Below are positions 8,137-13,787 of a stretch of DNA of 13,787 nucleotides, one piece after another. The position numbers and the translations under genes are program-made. How positions within the stretch are numbered: position 1 is the stretch's first letter; every line of letters starts with the position of its first letter. A model generated the notes under the pieces. It did not search any database, was not told the DNA's origin, and worked only from the letters and a program-made list of their open reading frames with translations. The stretch lies in the NCBI GenBank assembly GCA_943704525.1, contig CALSCQ010002297.1, positions 1-13,787 on the forward strand, read 5' to 3'. This DNA is from Pigoraptor vietnamica (taxonomy: Eukaryota; Opisthokonta; Filasterea).

Positions 8137-11100
8137 ATGCTCGCTGCCGCACCAAACGGGGCGCGGTGCCCGCACATTCGCGGCGATGTGAGCGAACTTC
8201 GCCGTCGCTTCTGCGGCCCACCCGCGGAGAGCGCGCAAACAAACGGCGCGTCGTCAAAAAAGGCGAAGGGTGGAAAGTCCGGCAAATCGAAGAAAGTCGC
8301 CGCGGGTGACGTCTGCGCGCGGTGCAACGTAGGGGCGCCGGACGTGTGGGCTTGTGTGGAGACGGGATGCGGCTTTCGCGGCTGCGGTCGGTACAAGAAT
8401 GCCCACATTCTGGCGCATCACGGCGAGTCGCGGCCGGGCGGCACGGCGGATCTCAAGCGCAAGGGGTCGCTGAAGGGAGAGCGGGACCGCGCGGGCTCGG
8501 TAGCGTTTCACGCCGTGTGTGTCAACACCACAACGGGCGTGGTGTGGTGCTATGAGTGCGACTGCGAGATTGAGAGCACGCCGGACGTAGGCGATGCGTC
8601 TGCGTCGGAGAGCTCGTTGCCAGCGGCGACGCCGGCGCTGCGCGGGTCGGCCCACGCGCGCACGGCGAGCGTCGGGTCGTCGCGAAGTGCCAACGGCGAC
8701 ACGGTGGACAGCGGTGACATGGAGGATAACATGTCTGTGGCCTCTTCGTCGGTGTCTTCGGTGTCGCCGCGGGACAACCGGCGGGGCGTGTGCGGGCTCG
8801 CGAACCTCGGCAACACGTGCTACATGAACGCCGCACTGCAGGCTCTCTCGCACTGCCACCCTCTCACGCAGTACTTTCTCGACTGTCAGGCGCTCGTGAG
8901 GCACGTTGCGCCCGGCAACCACCTCGTCGACAGCTACGCCGCGCTGCTTTCGACGCTGTGGGGCGGGAAGTTTGACAGCGCCGTGCCGTCGGCCGTTGTT
9001 CGGGAGGTGCGCAGCCTCTCGCCCGTGTTCAGGGGATACGGGCAGCAGGACTCGCAAGAGTTTCTCCGCTTCCTTCTCGACAAGCTCGGCGAGGGCCTGA
9101 AGCAGCCGGTCGTGCGCCCGCCAGCGCCTGCAGCGGTGAGCGAGGAGGTGACAAACGGCGCGGAGGGCGGCGATGCGAACGGGCAACGGCGACCGTCGGT
9201 GGCCGCCGAGAAGGCGCCCGAACGCAACGCCTACCACAGCATTGTGTCGGATGTCTTTGAGGGGACGCTGAGGAGCGAGGTCACGTGCTTTCGGTGTGGC
9301 AAGGTGCGTTGGTCGTCCCGGCTTGTGCAGGCACTCATAGGTTGTGACGTGGTTGTGACGTACTTTAACGCCATCACACGTGCGCTCCTTGGAACGCAGA
9401 CATCGATCAAGGACGACGCATTTTTGGACCTTTCCGTTCCGATTCCGTCACGGAAAGGCCGCAAGACGTCCATACCGTCGCAAGGCGGCGATGCGTCTCC
9501 CCCGGAGTCACGTGACGCTGGTAGCTCGCCCAAGAACGAGGCAAAGCGACCGAAGAATGACGCGAGCTGGTTTGGGTCCTTTGGGACGTGGCTGGGGTGG
9601 GTTAGATTCTGGCGCACGTATTCCACCGCGTCTCGTTGCGTCTGTGTGCATGCGGCGTGGCGACGTGTGCTTGTGTGTGCGTGTGTATGTGCGTGCGTTT
9701 CGATGAGGTCTCGCATTTTTCTTTTTCCATAATTCGTGCTAAGTGCTATGCTATTGCGGGCGCAGAAGCCACTGGAGCTCGTCGAAGGCGGTGACGCTCG
9801 AGCAGTGCATTGGCGCTTTCACTGCGACCGAAGTGCTCACCGGCGACGACCGATACCGCTGCGAGCACTGCAAGGCCCACACGGACAGCTCGAAGCGGTT
9901 CCGAATTCTCACGCTGCCCGAGGTGCGCTGCGCGCATCTGTGTTGTGTCGGAGTGCTTCTTGGACACATTTGTCTGAATGTGAATGTGCAATCTTGAAGA
10001 CTCTGTGCGTGCGCAGATGCATGCGTGGTGAGCGCGCGTGTATGCGTGTACATGTGTGTGTGTGAGTGTCTGTGCTTGCGCGGTTATAAGTTGTGTATTC
10101 TGCGCGTGCAAGTACAGCGTCGTCTGTTGTTGCGTCTGTTGTTGCTTAAAAGCCGTGCGGTTTCATGCAGGTCCTCTGCGTCCACGTGAAGCGCTTCCGC
10201 TACGACTCGTATTTCTCGTCCAAAGTGTCGCACCGCGTGACATTTCCACTGCGCAACTTCGACATGGCCGCGTTTGTCACGCGGCAACAGGACGAAGCCC
10301 AGGGCGCACGATCGGAAAAGCGCGCGTCCGTGTCGGAATCGGAGCGCCCCGCTGAACAGGAAAACGGTGCGCGCTGTTCTCACTGTGCCTTGGTCCCGTC
10401 TTCCCTGCGCCCCTCTCCTTCTCTTCTCTCACTGGAAATAGTATTGCCAACGCCCGCCTGTTTAAATGTGGGGCCGCTGTGGAGTAACGCGCAGCATCCG
10501 CGCACGTGACGTTGCGTTTTGACTCGGGCTTGCCTATAGCACCACTCATTTTGCCGTTGCGCAGGCGAGGCGCTCTATGCCCACCCGCGGCACAAGTCGA
10601 TGCCGAAGGGAACCAATTACGACCTCGTCGCAGTCATCAACCACCGCGGCGGCATTGGGGGTGGGCGTTTGAATTGGGTGCAATCGAGTTCTCGTGTGCG
10701 CGCTGGGTTGCAGTGCGTTGTGTGTGCGCGTTCGCGGTTAGGGTTGTATGCCGTTTCTCTCTAATGCCGTTATTTCCGTTGTGGTTTGCAGGCGGTCATT
10801 ACGTGTGCTATGCGAAGAACTGTGTCGACAGCAAGTGGCACGAGTTTGACGACAGTCACGTGACAGAGGTGGGCGCTTGAAGCACATCCCCCCCTCACAC
10901 GTCTGCGTATGTTCTCTCTTTCGTGATTGTAGGATTTTTGTGAACCTAGCCAATGTATCCTGCGTTGTCCCCTCATCTCGCGGTCCACGTGACCTATTTT
11001 AGCTCCGCACTGACGCCATGCTTTCCTCCCCATTCAGGTGGACGAGGACTTTGTGCTCGGCGTCGAGGCCTATGTCCTGTTCTACCAGCGGAAGCCCACC

Positions 11101-12413
11101 GAGGCCTCGCAAAAGGAGAAGAAGCGCATTTGGCGGCTCATCGAAGAGGTGCGCCTTTTCGGTTGCTTGCGACTGTGCCTCACGTGCAAATTCACAGTGG
11201 GCGCAAGCGTCCCTGTTCGTCTCGTGCTTACACGGCGTTTACTTCGCCCAGCATGCGAATCCCGCGCCTTCGTCGTCGAGCAGCCCCACACCGGCCGCGT
11301 CGGGCGAGCGCTATCACGTGTCGCGGCAGTGGATGAGCCGCTGGGGGTCGTGCTCGGAGCCAGGCCCGATTGACGGCTACGACATTTTTTGCAAGCACGG
11401 AGGTGAGTTGTGCGCTCTCTGCACGCCTGCGCAGCTGTGTGTGTGCGCGCGCGTGTGTGTGCGTGTTATCGTGCTGATGTGTGCGCGCGGCACGCGTCCG
11501 TGCTTGTGTGTGTACGTGTGTGAGTGCGTGCGTCCCAGTGTCCACCCTGTGCTTGCCCTCGTTCTCTTCCGCCTGTTGCTGGTTCGCAAGCGCCCTGACT
11601 CCTCTATGGTCACAGGCATACGACCGGCCCTCGTGCACGCCGTCAAGGACTTTGTTTTCGAAGTTCCGTCGGCCGCTTGGCACCGACTCGTGGACGCACA
11701 CGGGGGCGGCCCCGCGGTGACGAAGCTCGTCAAATGCGTCGTGTGTGAGGTGCGTAAGCGTCAGCAAGCCTTTCATTCTCTGTTTATATTGCTTAGTGTC
11801 CCGGAGGCGCCTAAACCGCCCCATCCCTTTGCCCTTTTCCATTGTCATGGCGCAGACGGACGCAGAGCAGCTTGCGCGGCGACGCCAGTACGAGGGCGCG
11901 CGCATCAGCGAGCTTGACAGGACGGACGGGCGCGGCGGGTGGTACATCATCAGCGCGCAGTGGCTCAACGAGTGGCACTCGTTCAAGAACTCGAAGGACC
12001 CGAGTGAGTGTCCAGGCGCCCCACTTGTCTCACACAACTTTTCAGTCAATTTGCTGTCAATGTTCGATGCACTCGAAGCAAATCTCGAGTCGAATTGTCC
12101 ACTCACCGTCGTTTTCTCGTCTGTCTTGCAGATCACCGGCCTCCCGGCCCCGTGCGCAACACGGACATGCTGCAGCCAGACGGACAGCCGAAGCCCAAGA
12201 TGAAGGCCGGTGTGTATTATGTATGCACTGTTTTTTTTCACGCCGTTGACCCTCGAGTGTACTGACCTCCCTGGCCCTACCGCAGCGGTGCACTACCGCG
12301 GCGTCGGCAAGGAAGTGTGGGACTTTTTCATCCAGGTGTATGGAGGGGGCCCTTGCATCCACCGCACCAACATCGACATCTATCTGCCACCACTCCCGGA
12401 CAGCGAGCGATGA
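8137..12413 (+). CDS. USP20/USP33: Ubiquitin-specific protease, USP20/USP33 type (complete, 12 exons, 879 aa)
   Basis: Exons: 8137-9303, 9400-9596, 9766-9922, 10171-10366, 10565-10660, 10792-10868, 11038-11148, 11252-11402, 11616-11749, 11856-12003, 12132-12209 and 12286-12413. The start puts CPH at residues 11-13, as in USP20/33, and has G at -3. Residues 11-143 form a ZnF-UBP (C60-x2-C63, VWAC73, C78, GCGRY, H90/H94/H95, H125, WCYEC). The USP domain is about 217-647: catalytic C228 in NLGNTCYMN, QQDSQEF box, zinc-ribbon pairs C384-x2-C387 and C487-x2-C490, catalytic H607 in GGGHYVCY and D624 in EFDD. Two DUSP domains follow: about 687-762 (SRQWMSRW, EPGPI, GGGPAV) and 790-879 (SAQWLNEW, PPGPV, YGGGPC). 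It removes ubiquitin from substrates by isopeptide hydrolysis. In animals, USP20/33 act on VHL-linked, receptor-trafficking and signalling targets; substrates here are unknown. All catalytic residues are present, so it is probably active. Human family members are about 910-940 aa. Confidence 0.95.
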
Positions 12414-12451
12414 CACATATGTGCGTCACCGCCTGATGCGTCATCCCGTGC

Positions 12452-12457
12452 GATAAA
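12452..12457 (+). terminator. Possible polyadenylation signal GATAAA
   Basis: GATAAA is a single-base variant of AATAAA, 39 nt after the USP stop codon, followed by a T/G-containing stretch. Weak evidence. Confidence 0.3.
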
Positions 12458-12662
12458 GACATGTACATATATGCTGTTGCTCGCGCTTCCCAAAGCGGCG
12501 TCGAAGACGTAGATTGAGTGCACTTTCTCGCTCAATTTACACTCGACAACGGCCGTTTGGCGCAGTCGAACCAGTGTGTTGTGCACCGCAACACAGGGCT
12601 GAGCACACATGCGCGGAATGTTTACGTTTGGGGGCAGTCCGGACACCCTGACTCATGCATTT

Positions 12663-12672
12663 CCATAAAAGG
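12663..12672. promoter_or_regulatory. CArG-box-like decamer CCATAAAAGG
   Basis: An exact match to CC(A/T)6GG, the binding consensus of SRF-type MADS factors, 484 nt before the NRPS-like start codon. A match of this kind is expected about once per 16 kb in unbiased sequence, so it may be chance. Confidence 0.3.
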
Positions 12673-12807
12673 AGATATCCGCACACGTGTAATTATATTT
12701 TTAGATCTGTACTATTGGAAGAATTGGGAGGACACAATTGGCTGGGAAGTGTAAAAAATAGCGCACGTCACTAACACTCCTTATTAGTCCACAATGCGCC
12801 ACTAAAG

Positions 12808-12818
12808 TATATAAATAG
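12808..12818 (+). promoter_or_regulatory. TATA-like box upstream of the NRPS-like gene
   Basis: TATATAAATAG matches the TATA consensus well and lies about 340 nt before the ATG at 13156. Nearby CTATTTATAG (12840-12849) is a TATA-like motif on the other strand. If used, the + strand box would imply a 5' UTR of about 300 nt or a 5' UTR intron. Confidence 0.4.
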
Positions 12819-13155
12819 TTTCTTTTTGAATTGCTAGATGCTATTTATAGTAGCAGAATTGCTGCGGTAGGCGGGGGCGCGTGCGCCGCACGGTCACAGC
12901 CACGCGACTGCGAGCCACACGCACACACACACACCGCGTACTCTGCGAACCACAACACGGCAGGCCCTCGGGGAGCCGCCCTTACTTGTCGCTGTTTCGA
13001 CTTGCGACTATATACTCTGCGTATGATCGAGTGGCTGGCGCAGCGCGTGCGTGGCGGCACTCAAACTGCAAACAGCTGACAGCGGCGACATCCTCCAGCG
13101 GACTGTTCCCGGGGTTCGTTTTGCCTCGCCGGGCACACGCGGGGGCACTCTGAAA

Positions 13156-13531
13156 ATGGCCGACATACCTGTCATTGTCACCACGTCCGCATCGGCGCTC
13201 TCTGACGCGGATCGCGAGAAGGTCCTTGTCGAGTGGAATGCAACGGCCGCAGACCTTCCCGAGGTACGCGTGCATATTTACCGTACGTCGTGTCCTCCTC
13301 CTGTCGTCCTTATGCAGTGTCTGTTGGAAACGCGTTGGGACGTTCGCTGCATCGTCCTGAAACGTCGGTGTGCACGTGCGAGAAATGGGGTGGTGGAGCA
13401 TGCACTTTGGGCGGCGGCCGCGCGGGAGAAGGGCCGCTCACAGTCGCTCTCGACAGATTTGTGTCCAGGACCTCATTCAGCAGCAAATTGAGAAGAGTCC
13501 GACGGCCCTCTGCGCCGTGTTTGAGGGCCAG
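13156..13531 (+). CDS. NRPS-like protein, start of an adenylation domain (3' partial)
   Basis: Exons: 13156-13263 and 13457-13531, both phase 0; the gene continues beyond the window. The 61 residues seen include REKVLVEWNATAADLPE joined to ICVQDLIQQQIEKSP and then TALCAVFEGQ. This is the pattern that opens NRPS adenylation domains: L-V-x-W-N-x-T-x-x-x-x-P, then a C-x-x-x-L-I-x-x-Q helix, x-x-x-P and A-V-x-F-E-G-Q. Adenylation domains activate amino or aryl acids as acyl-AMP and load them on a carrier protein. Here it begins at the N terminus with only about 18 residues before the linker, so this is an initiation module or an NRPS-like single-module enzyme (aminoadipate reductase and relatives also begin this way). 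The acceptor at 13456 was chosen over one at 13468 because it supplies the expected ICVQ segment. The start has A at -3. Substrate cannot be predicted, since the core binding motifs lie outside the window. Confidence 0.72.
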
Positions 13532-13787
13532 GTGGGGCGCGTGTGCAGGCGTTGCTGTGTGCGTGGGTGCGGACCGTTCATCGGTGTCTGACTTGGAGTC
13601 GCGTATTGATCTCCGCGGTTCACTGTAGATGGAGTGGGCGTTGTTTGCTGTGGACCTACGTTTTGAGCCTCATGGCTCGGCGTATTTATGGCGCACCTTA
13701 CCATCGCATCGCGCATTGATGGGACCGTTTTCGCGGACTGCGTATTCTATAGCTTGCAATTCGTGTGGTGTCCCCGCTTACCCCCCC
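13532..13787 (+). other. Intron of the NRPS-like gene running off the window
   Basis: The donor is GTGGGG after 13531. I could not find an exon that continues the adenylation domain (a Tyr-x-Glu-Leu-type helix is expected next). The window ends in a run of seven C, which may be real or an assembly edge. Confidence 0.5.

Larger units (their letters stand above)
12414..13155. other. Intergenic region between the USP and NRPS-like genes
   Basis: These 742 nt contain the USP 3' flank and the presumed promoter of the next gene. The part 12655-12850 is markedly AT-richer than the rest of the window and holds a CArG-like decamer and TATA-like motifs. I see no exon here with convincing protein similarity. 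There is not enough room for a condensation domain upstream of the adenylation domain at 13156. Confidence 0.65.

Noticed and set aside
8254-9237. Minus-strand ORF of 327 codons
   Set aside because: It mirrors the first USP exon, where the ZnF-UBP and Cys box are unmistakable on the + strand; GC-rich codon bias leaves the antisense frame open.
9304-9399. Treating this stretch as coding because the ORF is uninterrupted
   Set aside because: It has a clean GTGCGT donor and CAG acceptor, and removing it joins CFRCGK to TSIKDDAFLDLSVPIP exactly as in other USP zinc-ribbon regions.
12518-12754. Small + strand ORF of 78 codons after the USP gene
   Set aside because: No motif, atypical AT-rich composition and no clear splice partners. 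It may be chance, so I left it as intergenic.
13469-13531. Alternative acceptor for NRPS-like exon 2 at 13468
   Set aside because: It keeps frame but drops the ICVQ residues that fit the family's conserved Cys-containing segment; the acceptor at 13456 fits better.

Overview
The window looks like nuclear DNA of a GC-rich, intron-rich eukaryote. It carries four protein-coding genes built from short exons joined by GT-AG introns of about 75-370 nt, with many (GT)n, (CA)n and (CT)n microsatellites in the introns and spacers. There is no bacterial signature: no operons, no Shine-Dalgarno-led tandem ORFs and no rRNA or tRNA that I can see. A SmgGDS/RAP1GDS1-type armadillo protein together with a USP20/33-type deubiquitinase with two DUSP domains suggests a member of Amorphea, perhaps a unicellular holozoan or a related protist. 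That placement is inference, and I cannot name the species.

Layout. (1) Positions 161-4282, + strand: the last 13 exons of a RAP1GDS1 (SmgGDS) homologue, 5' end outside the window. Nearly every exon encodes one armadillo repeat and all 12 introns are phase 1. (2) Positions 4283-4531: a short convergent intergenic gap with a 27-bp direct repeat and an ATTAAA signal. (3) Positions 7218-4532, - strand: a five-exon gene for a MYND zinc-finger protein with an MSS51-type C-terminal domain, containing an in-frame 102-bp tandem duplication. (4) Positions 7219-8136: a divergent promoter region with a 52-bp tandem repeat and three CACGTG boxes. (5) Positions 8137-12413, + strand: a complete 12-exon ubiquitin-specific protease (ZnF-UBP, USP catalytic domain, two DUSP domains; 879 aa), clearly of the USP20/USP33 type. 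(6) Positions 12414-13155: an intergenic region with an AT-rich island holding a CArG-like box and a TATA-like box. (7) From 13156, + strand, to the window edge: the first two exons of a gene whose product starts with the linker and beginning of an NRPS-type adenylation domain.

The four genes do not form an obvious pathway. They look like ordinary neighbours: a small-GTPase chaperone/GEF, a putative mitochondrial or translation-linked MYND factor, a deubiquitinase and an NRPS-like adenylating enzyme. The most notable points are the gene-architecture signals: strictly phase-1 repeat-per-exon organisation, a GC-AG intron, several introns that read through in frame without a stop, a minisatellite made of copies of a 5' splice site, and the NRPS-like gene cut by the window edge. 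All exon models were made by eye from reading frame, splice-site consensus and family similarity. No alignments or searches were run.
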